64,000 bases of DNA from Albifimbria verrucaria (taxonomy: Eukaryota; Ascomycota; Sordariomycetes; Hypocreales; Stachybotryaceae), in NCBI GenBank assembly GCA_020081605.1, contig JAHREC010000013.1, positions 4,030,001 to 4,094,000 of the forward strand, given 5' to 3'. Positions 1-11,770 of this stretch are shown here, in pieces (positions within the stretch are counted from its first letter, which is position 1; the number at the start of each line of letters is the position of its first letter). A program made the position numbers and the translations under genes. Under the pieces are notes generated by a model. It was not told the origin of the DNA and searched no databases. It saw nothing but the letters and a program-made list of their open reading frames with translations.

Positions 1-3000
1 CAGCCGCAACTGAGTCCACAGAACCTACTGAAGTATCTGTGCCCATCACATCCACCGAGACCGTTGAGCAAGACTCAGTGCCCCAAGAAGAGGCTACTTC
101 TGAAAAAGAAGCCGAAAAGGAGCCTCTTGGAACTACCGAAGAGGCAACCGAGACCGGTCCTGTGGATGACTCGAAGTCGTTGGATGCTTCGGCTTCAGAA
201 CAACCGGTAGTTTCTACTGATCTAACTTCGGATGAAGTTGTTGCTGATGGAAACGGCGATGTAAAGACAGAAGCGACGCCTGATGCTGAGGACGACGCCA
301 AACCTACTGACGTTGTAGAAGCTCCTGATGCCAAGACTGATCTCGATTCCAAGGAAGGGCCAGATGTTGCAACCAACGAGGCTGAGGCTGATAAACCTTC
401 GGAGCCTGTGGAATCAGCCCAAGAAAACTCTGAACCAAGTGCAGATGAGGAAGTGGCCTTGAAACAGTCTGCCGTCGCCATAGAACATCAGGGCGAGGTA
501 GATGCAACAGCAGAAACCTCAGCTGTAGAACCCACAGCGCAGGCAACCGAGCCAGAGGCCTTTGAAGTAAAGAGTGATGGTGATGCCGCGGCAGAAGAAA
601 AGGACGCAAACCAAGTCGTCGCTGATGAGGCTGCTTCACCTGATCAGCAGGGGCAGAGGCAGCAGGCCCTGATGCATCCCAAGATACTGAAGAGCCAACC
701 ACTACTGAGGCAGACCCCACTGAAGAACCAAAGGCGGCTTCTCCCAACGAGGAAAAAGCGGATAATAACTCTGCTGTTCCAGATGCCAAGGAAACACAAG
801 ACGTGCCAGAGCCGAAAAATGACATCGCCGAATCAGAAAATCTGGCTGCGGCGGCTGATTCCGCACCATCAGCAGACAATGCTACCTCCGAGGCCGTAGA
901 GACATCTGTGGATCAAGCTGCTGAAGATGCTAAGCCTGAGGTAACTGATGCCAACATACCAGTTGCTGAACCAGAAGAGCCAGCAGCCCCGAGTCAGATA
1001 AACAAGAAGGCGACGTGAATAACGCCGCGGACCCGGCATCAACAGCTGCTGAGTCTGGTGCTACAGCGGAGGTTAAAGCTGAGCCTGATGCTGCCGAGGG
1101 TGAAACACCCGTTCCGAATGATACTGCACCAGCTGCAGATGCCGACGTTTCTGAAGCTTCTCCTGTCGATAAAGATGAACCCGCTACAGCAGAGCAGGTA
1201 ATACCAGCCGAGTCCCAGCCACCAACCTCTGAAGATGCAGAGACTGCACAGGCCAGCACTGAAGATGAAAAGCCTTCTGAACCTACCCCGGAGCCTGTAG
1301 CAGAGGTAGAGGATTCAGGGCCTGGACCCGAGGAGCCGCTGGAGTCAGCGCCTGATACTACTGCTGAAGAAGCTGCACCAGTACCGGCCGAGACGAATGA
1401 TATCCCTAAAGAAGAGCCAGCAGCAACAACAACAGCAGAAGCTACTGAACCTGACACCGACGATAAGCAGCCAGTAGCAGGCCCTGAGACTCCCACAGAG
1501 CAAGGCAAGGAAGAAGTGGCCGATAAGCCTGTTTCAATTCTGGAAGATGAGCCAGAGGCTCAGGCTAATGACGTTGGCATCGAAGCTGATAAAACCGCCG
1601 ACCCTGGCGCCCCTGAACCGGATACTGCAGCCGCCGAACCAGAATCTGCAATCGAATCCGAGGCCAAAACTGTCGACGAAGAGGTACCTAACGTGACTGA
1701 AGCTTCTGTGGAGGCAGCTGTGGCTCAAGACGCAAAGGAAGTTCCAGAGGATGCTCCACCAGCCGATCCCGAGCCACTGGCAACCTCAGATGAGCCAAAG
1801 GCGGCTGGTGACGAGGCTAAGGAGCCTGAAGCTGTTCAGGAAAGTGAAGCCGCTGGCGCTAATCCCGAGGTTGTAAACGAGCCAGAGGCTGTTAAAGATG
1901 AACCCTCAGCTCCAGAGCCTGCAGCAACTGATAGCAACACCCAAGAACCGGAGGAGCCCGCAGCGGCTGAGAGTACTTCTGAAGCAGCAGTTCCTGAGCC
2001 TGAAGTCTCCATAACAGCTGCACCGGGCACTACTGAGCAAGTGCCCGAACCTGCCGATGATGCCACTACTGAAGCTGCAGATGTAGAACCTACAGCCGAT
2101 GCCTCACCTGAGGAAACCGTGAAGGCAGTTGAGGAAAATGTTCCAGAAGCTCCAGACAAGCCATCTGAACTTGCCGCTACTGAACCTGCTCCAGAGCCCC
2201 CACCGAAGTCGCTGCTGAAGCATCTGATAATGAAGCGCCCGAAAAGCTCGATGAAACGCCTGCTGACAAGCCTGCCGAAGAACCCGTGGAAGCACCCGCC
2301 GATGAACCCGTGCAAGCGCCTGCTGATGAGCCTATCGAAGCGCCTGCTGATGAGCCTGCCGGTGAACCTGCTGACAGCAAGACAGAGCTTCCCCTTCCTC
2401 AAGAGGATCCTCAGCCAAACTCGAATGAAACACCAAGTGAGGACAAAGCAGAAGACACAACAGTTGTGTCAACTGAAGAGAAGCCGGCAGAGAAAGAAGC
2501 TGAATCATCTGAAGCTGTTGCTGCAGAAGCAAGGCCCGCTGAGACAGAAACAATAGAAGCAGAGAAAGAGGCTGAAGCATCGGATAAGCCTGTGGAAACA
2601 GAAGGAGGTGATACTAACCCACAAGCGCATGAGCCAATCGTCGCAGCAGAGTCCCAAGACAAGGCCGTAGAAGAACCAGCGCCTGAGGCGACCTCACCAG
2701 CAGTGGACGCCCAGCCGGCAGAAGCACCTGCTCCCATTCCTGGAGATGAGGTAGCGAAACCGACTGATGATGTGCCAGAGCAGGACGCACAAGTAGCTGA
2801 GGCTACTGCGCCAGAGCCAGAAGCTGAAGTTGCTGCGGTACCAGAGCCAGAGCAAATTATTGAATCCGAACCAGTGATTGAAGCCATCCCGGAGGCTGAA
2901 GACGAGGTACCTGCCGAGTATGAGCAGGCACCGGCACCTGATACCGCGGCAGACGTAGCTGTGCAACCTGCAGAAGGACCTGAAATCGATGAGGAGACAG

Positions 3001-6000
3001 GTCTCTCGATACTGAGGTGCCTGAAGCGACAGCCGCTGATGCGGATAGGACGCTCGAGCCGGAAGCAGAAATTATACCTCCAGTTGAGACAGAAGTCCCT
3101 CCCGAGCCTGAGGTTGCTCCTGCGCCAGCTCCCTCAACAGACGAGGCCACGAAGGCCCTCGAAGAAGAAGAGAGCAAGGACACCGTGGGACCCATCCCTG
3201 GCGAATCTAAGCAAGCAGAGCATGCAAAGAAAGGTGAGGAAAATGATTCATTTTCTACTTCTTCTCTTTGTTTATCAGATCACTATGGAGACTTGGCATT
3301 CACTTTGGAGGACTCGAACTACAATGATGTTTCGGCGTTAAATACACAGGAAGACTCGGTTTTGCAGGATATACCCACAGATGAGGTCTACGCAGGCCCC
3401 AGATCCCAACCTGATCAGTCAGAATTATCTGAACTAGCAGATGCTGGCTTAGACAAGAGCTTCTCTTTCGAAAATCAAGTTAGCGCGGGCATTGACGTTA
3501 GCAAAGAGGCATCACTAGCAGAAGAGCACTACGATGGGCCAGTGACAGAAGAGTCTATGCTTGACGAGCCTGTCGAGGCCTTACGCAGTGCTGGGAAAAT
3601 CGTTGGCGCCCAGGAAGACACCACAGAGACGCTTTCGACCATTGACGGCAAACCTTTGCCTGACAGTATGCCTTCTAATATGGCAGAAGAGCATGCAACG
3701 AGCGAACCCGAAACTGTCTCGGCTCTCATCAATGACGAGGACAACGACCAAATATCCGTGCCTGCTGAAGGAATGGCTGCACAAGGCAATGTCTTGGAAC
3801 CCTACGAACAAGGCGATCCGAAACTCGGCTTCTCACTCTCGGGTGATATCCAAACTCCTCATCTCGCGAACCAGGAAGTAAAGGCAGAAACCTCAAATAT
3901 TGAAGCGGAACGAGCGCTGTTTGACATGTCCTCTGTCGAGCCCTTTGCGCTGCAGTCGGACGCTGATGATGCGATGAAAACTCCTGAGCCAGGCCAAGAG
4001 ACAACACAACGAGGCCAAAGCACAGAAGAGCCTATTGAAAGCCAACGAAACACGCCAGAGCCAACCCAAATCACTTCAGAAAGAGAATCAAATACTGCCT
4101 CAGGTGATGCCAAAGAGCCCGAGGACTTGTCAGTGAAGACATCACCTGATATGCAGAAAGCCACGTTGTTATTTGATGCTCCATCTACCGCAGCGCTTCA
4201 GCCTGTTGCCGAGCATGAGACAGATCATAATGATCTTTCTCCAACACAAGCAACACTAATGGAGACTTTCAAAGATCGCGACCAAGTTTGCTTGGTAACT
4301 TCGAAGCATGGGCTTCAAGATTTAGCCGAAACCGTGGTGGAGGTCAAATCGCCCAGGTCTGATGAGGAGTCCGCTGATGCACTGATGACAACCAATTCCG
4401 AAGTGCCACCAAATAAAGAATCCCAGGTACCTGGAGCGCTTCCTGAGGTATCTGCTGGAAGTTCTAAGGAATTTGTTCTTGACAATCATTTTGATGAATG
4501 CCAGAAGGCTGGAGATGATTTGGATGCCCTGTCGTTGAAGAGACAGCCCCGAAGCAGAGATTCAGGATGAACATTCTTCTCACGAAGAAAACGCTGCGCA
4601 GTCACTAAGAGGAGGCCAATCTCGAGACGCCGATCAAACTACACATTGGGAGAGCAGACACGATACCGCAGTTGGTGTTACCGCAACTCCTCGATCTATG
4701 GGTACTCAATCATCTGAGCCAGAGGTGATGGAACCAACGAAGTCCCCACAAGATGTTAAACAAAATGAGTTACCGACAATTGAAGCATCGGATGTTGGTA
4801 CTGAGCCAGTCGAAAATGAACATCATGCTATTCTTGAGGCTACAATCAAAGAAACCGACTTAGGACTTGCTGAGTCTACTCCGGCATCTAAACCTGAAAA
4901 CGATGAGACTCAAGTCAACCTGCTTGCTGAAAATATTCCATCAACGCCAAAAAGGCCAGCCCTTGCGCACCCATCTACCCAGACAGACGGACGACTATCT
5001 TCCAAAAGTTATGGCAGTTTGCCCCATACCCCAATAGCGGATCTCGAGCTAAGAGATACGAGGGTTGCAACTCCTGCTATTGTGCTTCCTGATGCCGAAA
5101 TGATTAGTCTGCAACGGAGGCGTACACTTCGACGAAGAGAGAAGCTCCTACGTCAAGATGCAGAGGACACAGTTGCCGCTGCTGTGATCATTTTTGCAAC
5201 AGCTGAAGTTTTGAGTCCCCAAGGAAGTCCTCAAGCTGCACCTCTTCGAAATGAGATTGGGTTGCCTATGTTAGATGAAGCTGCCAACTTGGATCTCTGG
5301 AATGCCGAGTCTCCTGTTATTCCGCCATTGTTGGTGGAATTTGATGAGGAATTTGGAATTAATAGCAAGTCCTTTGCTGACGTTTTCACAGACGAGAGAA
5401 GCAGAGAGTCTGGATCGCCGCGAAGCGATAGAGACAGGGAGCGGCACCGCAGGCATCGTCATTCTCACAGCTCATCCCACTCTGGCAGAAGTCGGGGCGA
5501 GGAAGAAGGCAGAGAGAGAAGGCGGAGATCTTCTCATTCCTCCCAAGCCTCCAATGGCTCCCGCGACACCAACGGGACTCATTACTCTCATCGGTCATAT
5601 CGGGAGCGTGAGGCCGCCAGAGACCAGGCAGCTCACCGCGAAGGCTCTAGCCGTGAGCACCGTTCTCGTCGCGATTCCACCCGAGAGCGTGAGCATGGCT
5701 CTCACAGAGAGCATATACGTCACAGCACCGATGGCGCGGGCTCGGGTGCGCCTAGGACACCACCCAGGACTCCACGCCGTGACAGCGGATTTTCCGCAGA
5801 GAGCTCTGGCAGTGGCAGTCGAAGACACAGAACTCCCGAGGAGCAAGCTGCGCATGAAAGACGTAAAGCAGAGCGACGTGCTAGAGAAAGAGATCTTGAG
5901 CGCCAAGAAGACTCAGGCAGGGAGAGGCGAAGCAAAGAGGTTCAATTTGAGGCTGACCGTTCCCAACGTCGCTCCTCTCGCCGGCACAGTCATTCTAGCC

Positions 6001-6450
6001 GCTCCCAGCCCGAGCCGCCCAAGGAACCACAGCCTGTTGAGAGAGAGGACACTGATGACGTTGTACTCCCCGAAAAGAAGTTCTTTGACGTCAAACACTC
6101 AGAGGGCATCCTCCGCGGGAGCCCCCTACGCCACCACGAGAAGAGACTATTCCGCTCGAAGGTCATCAGGAATCCCACGACGTGAGTCCCCTCGAACAGA
6201 AAACCCGAAGAGGACAAGCACCTCGCGATCGAAGCATAGTTCGAGCCGTCGTTCGACAGACGATACCCGCAGCAAGCTTGACCGAGCGCGCGAAGAGGTA
6301 GCCGCCGAAGCCTCAAGGGCCGCAGCAGCAGCAAGGGGCCCACCTGAGGACGCAGCCAGGAGGGCAAGACAACTAGAGCGAAGCAAGGCTAGGGAAGCCG
6401 ACAAGAAGTCTGGAGGCATTAAGGCCGCGTTCAAGAAATTGTTTAGCTGA
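1..6450 (+). CDS. Very long acidic disordered protein with basic RS/His-rich tail (5' end outside window)
   Basis: I do not recognise a named family and no catalytic domain is visible. About the first 4.5 kb encodes Glu/Pro/Ala/Asp/Thr-rich sequence with short tandem ADEP-type units around 2286-2360. From about 5100 comes a better ordered stretch (LRRREKLLRQDAEDTVAAAV, then DLWNAESPVIPPLLVEFDEE). An Arg/Ser/His-rich segment with many Arg-Glu and Ser-Arg pairs follows (about 5400-6040), then a short acidic motif (KKFFDVKH) and a Lys-rich end (GGIKAAFKKLFS). The coding frame moves without a gap at 650-653 (GGGG), 987-990 (CCCC), 2197-2201 (CCCCC), about 3000, twice near 4530-4550, and by a net two bases between 6090 and 6126. 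Adding one base at each of the first four restores an open acidic frame. The start lies upstream of the window. A scaffold-like or nuclear role is possible from composition only. Confidence 0.8.
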
Positions 6451-7009
6451 GAGAATTGAGGTCATTGGCTTGGAAGTACACGCTACGAGAGGAAGCACTC
6501 GGTGTTACGAGTCAACGAGATATGTATTATGTGTTACGATAGCTTTCTTTACAGAGGGACCATCAGCTTGGTTGGGACTGGAATGGGTTATGAAATGACG
6601 TTTAGTTGATTACGCATTCAATGATATTGTTTTAAGCTTGCAAGCTAAGTTACTTTATGCCTACGCGTAGATTACTTGGATCGATTTTATATCGTAGGCT
6701 CTCTCCACGAGTAGGAGTTTTTGGGTGTTCACATGTGGCCGAGCAACTGTGTCGATGCTTAGTATGCATTGATCTCGCAGGAACCTTAAGCGAACGGGCC
6801 TAAGCGATATGTATATTCACGGCTTGACGAGCGGGTCGTGTTGTGAAATTGGAGGTTTGAGTTATCACTAGGAAGCTTTGAGTTCCTCAGATAACAAGCC
6901 AAAGGCCTGGGCCGTGAGTTGAAACATGATATAAGGACGTCATCACTAGACGAGCGAATAGCCAGGGCAGAGCGATATCACTCATTTGCCTCATTCCAGC
7001 CAGAACACC
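6451..7009. other. Intergenic spacer
   Basis: This holds the 3' flank of the long acidic gene and the upstream region of the secreted-protein gene. I see no convincing coding, RNA or repeat feature in it. Confidence 0.6.
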
Positions 7010-7742
7010 ATGCAACTGTCTCTCATCTTAGGGCAGGCCATGCTCTTGAGCAGTGCCTGTGCCGCACCCATGAACCACGTTGGCTCCGGGAGATTTCTCG
7101 GACCTCGCCGCCTACCTCTCTATGCCGGATCCAATGTTGCATTTTCAAACGAAACGCTTGTCAAGAGGCAATTGCCTCCTTACACCGGCACCCCTGTGGA
7201 AGCGTGGCCAGCCAAACGACTCCTCTTGAGGAGCGGAGGCTGCCAGAGTACCCTGGTGTAAATATTAATGGCAGTCAGGCCCCAGCTCAAAAAGAGATGG
7301 CCAAACCCAGCTGCTCACCAAGCGTAGAGCGGTAGAATATCCTGGGTCCAATTTCTTCGAAAAGAAAGCGAAGGAAGGCTGGAACGAGGCACGCGAGCCT
7401 TTCTGGCCTCAGAAGTACGAAGACAACAAGAAAGAATGGCAATACGAGGAGAAGGATTATAAGGAGGAGACGCTCAAGGAGAAGAATTACAAGGGGCAGG
7501 ATTATTGGAAGAAAGGGCATGACATGGAAGATTCCTATAAAGAGGAATATTACAAAGAGAAGGAGACATTCGAGCAGGAGGATTACAAAAAGCAGGAAGC
7601 GTTCAAGGAGAAGGGCCATGCAGACAAGAAGGAGGACCACGACTACTGTGGGTGTGACTGCAACGGACCCAACCCCAAGTACGTACCACAGCTCCCAAAG
7701 GGATTCTGGAGCTTTGAGTATGACAATGAGGAGAAATGGTGA
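7010..7742 (+). CDS. Small secreted protein with dibasic-flanked Tyr-Gly repeats and Lys/Glu/Tyr-rich C-terminal half
   Basis: Not a family I recognise. The ATG at 7010 starts a clear signal peptide (MQLSLILGQAMLLSSACA, cleavage near the following Ala-Pro). Four related short motifs follow, each after a pair of basic residues: LPLYAGSN after RR, LPPYTGTP after KR, LPEYPGVN after RR, and VEYPGSN after KRR. Such KR/RR sites are typical targets of the Golgi kexin protease. The second half is rich in Lys, Glu and Tyr with loose repeats of the YKEE/DYKK kind, and ends in a Cys cluster (CGCDC) and an aromatic tail. The frame breaks near 7217-7221 and at the C run 7306-7308. One extra base at each gives an open frame of about 245 residues, and the Tyr motifs lie in all three frames, so all are coding. 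Kexin processing is inference. A structural wall or surface protein is the alternative. Confidence 0.7.
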
Positions 7743-8594
7743 GAGGGGAGGACTGGGTGCTCGTCGGATATGGATGAGTGGGAAGAACCAGGAAACATGT
7801 GAACCTAGAGGAGACGTGCTGGCAGCCAGACGCTGTGATGTTTGTTTACATTATGTCAAGGCTGCACATGAAAGGTCTAAATAAAACTGCCGAGAGGAAC
7901 TGATATGATTAATGCAGATAGACACGAAATAAACACATCTTGCCAGCTTCTTCCGCGCTTCGTGTCTGACATGAGCATTGCGTGTCGTCGTGGGTGACAA
8001 TAACAAAACAAAACTTGATTAAAGTATGGTTACATTTAACATTATATAGGTTACCAAAACAACGGGATGTATTGTGAGATGTAGATAAGGGTTAAACACT
8101 AATTGGTTCTTGAGTGTAAACATTATGAAGGTTGTATGCAGGCAGACAACCTGGGTCGAGGCTAGACGCGGAGATTCGCTTACGTCACTTCTGGAAAGCT
8201 GGTATTTCGATTCAACAGAATCTCAAGACCCATGTATCGTGGAAGTTTTCAGAGTAATGCAAGATCTGTGGAATGCCTCCAGCTTCAACACATTGCATCT
8301 CCTTACATCTCACTTACACGGTGGATGGACGTTGATGTGGGGCGTGTTAGTGGTGCGGTGCTGCTCATGACATTACATAAGCACTATCGGATCGGCGATT
8401 TATTGATCCACCGCAGCCCTAATTTGCGGCCCCAATCTGTCTAGCACAATCAGTTTCAATTAATCGAGCCGAGAAATTCCTCCGTTTCCCTGTCACGACT
8501 ACATAAAAAAATACTCCCACCACCCTCCTCAACCTAGGCGCAGGATATCACCTCTTTGCGTTCTATATCACCACCGGAACACACACCAGTCACA
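7743..8594. other. Intergenic spacer, promoter side of eL22
   Basis: No gene is seen. Close to the eL22 start there is an A-rich TATA-like stretch (cataaaaaaatac, about 8500) followed by a pyrimidine-rich leader. This is usual for a fungal ribosomal-protein promoter. Confidence 0.5.
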
Positions 8595-9228
8595 ATGGCT
8601 CCCCAGACAGTATGTACTTGACGTGCGCTTTGCTGTAGGCGCCTCCCTCCCCGTCCTCCTCTCTGCTTGAGAGGGGTGATTGTCGAGGCGCCAATAAACA
8701 TGCAGTAGGCTAAGGTCGATTTGTGTTATAGCAGAAGAAGTCCCAGAAGCAGACGAAGAAGGTAAGCATTTTTTCCTTGACACGTCTTCCTCGCCGGCCG
8801 TTGACTAACATGCCTGTCTCAGTTCGTCATCAACGCTTCCCAGCCCGCCAGCGACAAGATCTTCGACGTCGCTGCCTTCGAGAAGTTCCTCCAGGACCGC
8901 ATCAAGGTTGAGGGCCGCACCAACAACCTCGGCGACAACGTTGTCATCCGCCAGGCTGGTGAGGGCAAGATCGAGGTCATCGCCCACAACGACCTGTCCG
9001 GCCGCTACCTCAAGTACCTGTACGTTTTTGGCCCCGAACCACCGTCTATTCCCGCGAAGCCAAGGCCAAAGAAACTAACCCGATGTCTTTTCTACCCGCA
9101 GGACCAAGAAGTTCCTCAAGAAGCAGCAGCTCCGTGACTGGCTCCGTGTTGTCTCCACCTCCCGTGGTGTTTACGAGCTCAAGTTCTTCAACGTCGTCAA
9201 CGACGAGGCTGACGAGGACGACGAGTAA
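8595..9228 (+). CDS. rpl22: 60S ribosomal protein eL22
   Basis: Component of the large cytosolic ribosomal subunit. Four exons join to a 122-residue protein: 8595-8609, 8732-8761, 8823-9019 and 9102-9228. It begins MAPQT, has a short Lys-rich N-terminus, the eL22 core ([60 protein letters not shown]), and the usual acidic tail DEADEDDE. Length and order match the family. Introns have GT-AG ends, and a CTAAC branch site lies before 8823. The first acceptor is a tandem TAGCAG (8729-8734). Using the second AG removes one Gln and stays in frame. The gene is intact, unlike most longer genes here, and lies tail to tail with the carrier gene 255 bp away. Confidence 0.97.
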
Positions 9229-9483
9229 ATGGTGGTTTCTACCAATGTCGACGCAAGGAAAGGTTAGCGCAATTGCGACACAGCGAGAGGATGGGCCCAG
9301 ACGGCGCCGTCTTCTAGAAGTAGTGCCAATTGAAGCACGCCAAGTTCTATCGGCGTAAAAGAACAAACTCATTGGATTTTCCCATTCTATATCGTGGTGA
9401 CTTTGTGTCGTGAATCTATGCTCGCTCTAGTAAACAAAATATCTTCAACGCTTTGTCTTCGTTTCTAATAAACTTTTCGTGGT

Positions 9484-10569
9484 TCACGGCAATGCCCGCA
9501 TAACGCCCTCGAATACCAATAACGCCATGGCGTTGGCCGGGAATGCTCTCAGGAAGCACGGCAAGAAACCCCTCCAATAGCCGGCCGGACCCGACTCTCG
9601 ATATACAGTGACGGCGGCGTCCCTCCACCGGGGAAAGCGCCTTTGACCGTCACCCAAGCCACCGCCCAGCGGATCTGTCATGACGCGCTGCTTGACCAGG
9701 TCGCATGGGTAGCTTGTCAGCCAGAAGGCTTGGGCGCTGAGTCCTCCGGCCCAGAAGTTAATGGCCGGGTCACTCATGCGAGTGTTCTGTCGCATCCATC
9801 GCGAAAGCATATCGTAGCTGCTCCACCAGAAGAAGAAGAAGGTGCGGAAGAACAGCGTGGCCTGCAGTCCGTGGAAGAGGCCGCGGATGCCGTGGTGACG
9901 GTATATCTTGGCAACGCAGTCAAGCGGCCCGCTGTATAGGCGGTCGGCTTTGTGCGCCGAGTATTGGATCTGTAGACGGGCCTTGACGTGCTCAACGGGT
10001 GCGGCGATGAAGCTCACGGTCCAGCCAGCGCCGATGCCCGCGAGGCCGTGGCCAACCGAGGGAGGTGGTCGCGGTCGACGCGGAAGACGTGCTGGGCCAT
10101 TAGGCGACGGTAGACGGTCAGCGAGCCGAGCATGGTAGAGTCCATGATCATCCAGCCAACGAGAGGCGGCGTCGCGCCCTTGTACAGCCCACGGACTCCT
10201 TCATTCCGGATCGTTTGGACGACGCACTGTAGCGGCCCGCTGAAGCGCGATGCGTCGGTCGTCTGGAGGCGGACCTTGACGGTATCGAACGGGTGGCCAA
10301 CTAGAACCCGGGTCAGCAAGCCGAGACGAGGCGTCGATGGGCAGTAAGACATGGACTGGGCTCCGCGCCATGCAATGCGAAGCAATGCGAAGCAGCACGC
10401 AACCCTCTCAATTGAGCAACGGGGACCACTCACCAGTCAGCTTGGCGATGCCGCTGAAGATGCCTGCCACAAAGCCTCTGTAGTCACTGCCCTGCTTCTT
10501 GCTGACGGGCTGCTGCGCCGGAGCGTCCATCTCGGCCGCAGCGGCGCTGGGCAGCGAGCTCGTGGCCAT
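9484..10569 (-). CDS. Mitochondrial carrier family (SLC25) protein, YMC-like
   Basis: Inner-membrane metabolite carrier. Three repeats carry the carrier signature: HPFDTVKVRLQ, APVEHVKARLQ (the P-x-E-H-V form seen in YMC-type carriers) and YPCDLVKQRV. Each is followed by a Gly-rich second helix such as GVRGLYKG, GIRGLFHG or GYWRGFLPC. Exon 1 is 10434-10569 (start MATSSLPS) and exon 2 is 9484-10300, with a GTGAGT donor at 10433 and acceptor at 10301. The split codon joins AKLT to VGHPFD. The frame breaks at the G run 10060-10062 (CCC on the coding strand). One extra C joins DHLP to SVGHGLAGIGAGW, as expected in the helix between repeats 1 and 2. The substrate cannot be read from sequence; an amino-acid or acylcarnitine-type substrate is a guess. 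A longer start at about 10734 is open but less likely. Confidence 0.85.
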
Positions 10570-11770
10570 TGGAGGGGACCGGGTTGGGCAGCAAACACTG
10601 AGGCGCAACTCTTCGACAACCGAGCCGAACGCAACCGAGGGGAGGGAGCTTGCCGACAAGGGCGGTTGCGAGGTCTGCTGAAGCGGGAGGAGGGAGCTGG
10701 ATGGGTTGAGCTGGATGGACAAGGGCCCCTCCATTGCCGGCCGAAGCTGAGCGTCCTGCCAGCTATTTAAGTGGGGGTTCGCACAGTGTTCGGCGCGACA
10801 ATCGGAGCTCAACACACCCCTTCCTTGCATGTGGCATGCCCTGGCATGAATAAATTTTGGAAAAGCCTCCAAAGGGAGAAGGATCATCACATAATTCGAC
10901 ATAGCACAGAAATAGGTAATCTAAAATGTAAAACCAATGGAGATGCATACGAGTCTGGGAATTACCACAGCTAGTCTAGAGTCTAACTACAATACAACTT
11001 CAACCAAGTCTATAATCCTCTCCTCTGGTTACTCAGTACTTACCACTTCCTCACTTGACTCCTGTATAAGAAACTCACGATGCTTTAATCACACACTCGC
11101 ATCCACAAACGCACACATTCAATCAAGTCCAGTCAAGCTCAAAGTGGTCCTCTCATCTCCTCTTATTATCTATTCTTTCCCTCAAAAACCTGAGGTGTTT
11201 GTTTCAATAAGCCAACTGTTCTGGTATCTCCCAAAATCCATCGTCCACAGTGATTCAACGCAACAAATTCCTCGCTAGAAACATGCCGTCGCTGTGTCCC
11301 TCTCAGCCAGCCAGATCCAACGCTTTACTGCAGTACCAAATAGCCATAGCCGATTCATGTCGTCGTGAGAGCCCGTGTATAATCAAGCAAAAACAATAAT
11401 GCAAAAACACCCTCCATGGCGCGCGGTTCGTCATGTCATGCTCAAGATGCTCCCTATCGAATCTTCCACTTCTCCTTTTTCGATTTGCCCTCCTGGACAC
11501 TTTTCTAAGAAGTCCGAGTAGTTGTCCTACTCTCGGTCCCCGCTAAAAGAAGGCCTTCTATGTTCAAGGCCTGTTTCCCGTCTGTTGCCAGATCGTGGAA
11601 ACATTTTGATTGTGGTACACTGTAAACACCGATAGCGTTTACTGTTAATAACTCCGTCGTACAAGGCCTAAATGGCAGTTGTACAATCGGAGTTTGTATG
11701 TGGTTATATATGTGTGTATAAGTATGTTCAAAGCTTTCCCAAATGGTGGGTGAAAAGCCGGTGGATGAAT
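10570..11770. other. Intergenic spacer
   Basis: Upstream region of the carrier gene and 3' flank of the large disordered gene. It holds short pyrimidine-rich stretches and no ORF with coding character. Confidence 0.55.

Noticed and set aside
304..3195. Long minus-strand ORFs opposite the acidic gene (Ser/Ala/Gly-rich)
   Set aside because: They mirror the codon bias of the acidic + strand (GAG/GCT/CCT read backwards). They have no domain character, while the + strand frames join into one consistent protein.
650..6126. Programmed ribosomal frameshifting in the acidic gene
   Set aside because: The sites share no slippery heptamer or fixed spacing. The same kind of break, a shortened C or G run, occurs in unrelated housekeeping genes, so a data-quality cause is more likely.
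7010..9228. A RiPP gene cluster around the secreted repeat protein
   Set aside because: The neighbours are a disordered protein gene and a ribosomal-protein gene. No DUF3328/UstYa-like, peptidase or tailoring gene is seen in the window, so no cluster can be claimed.
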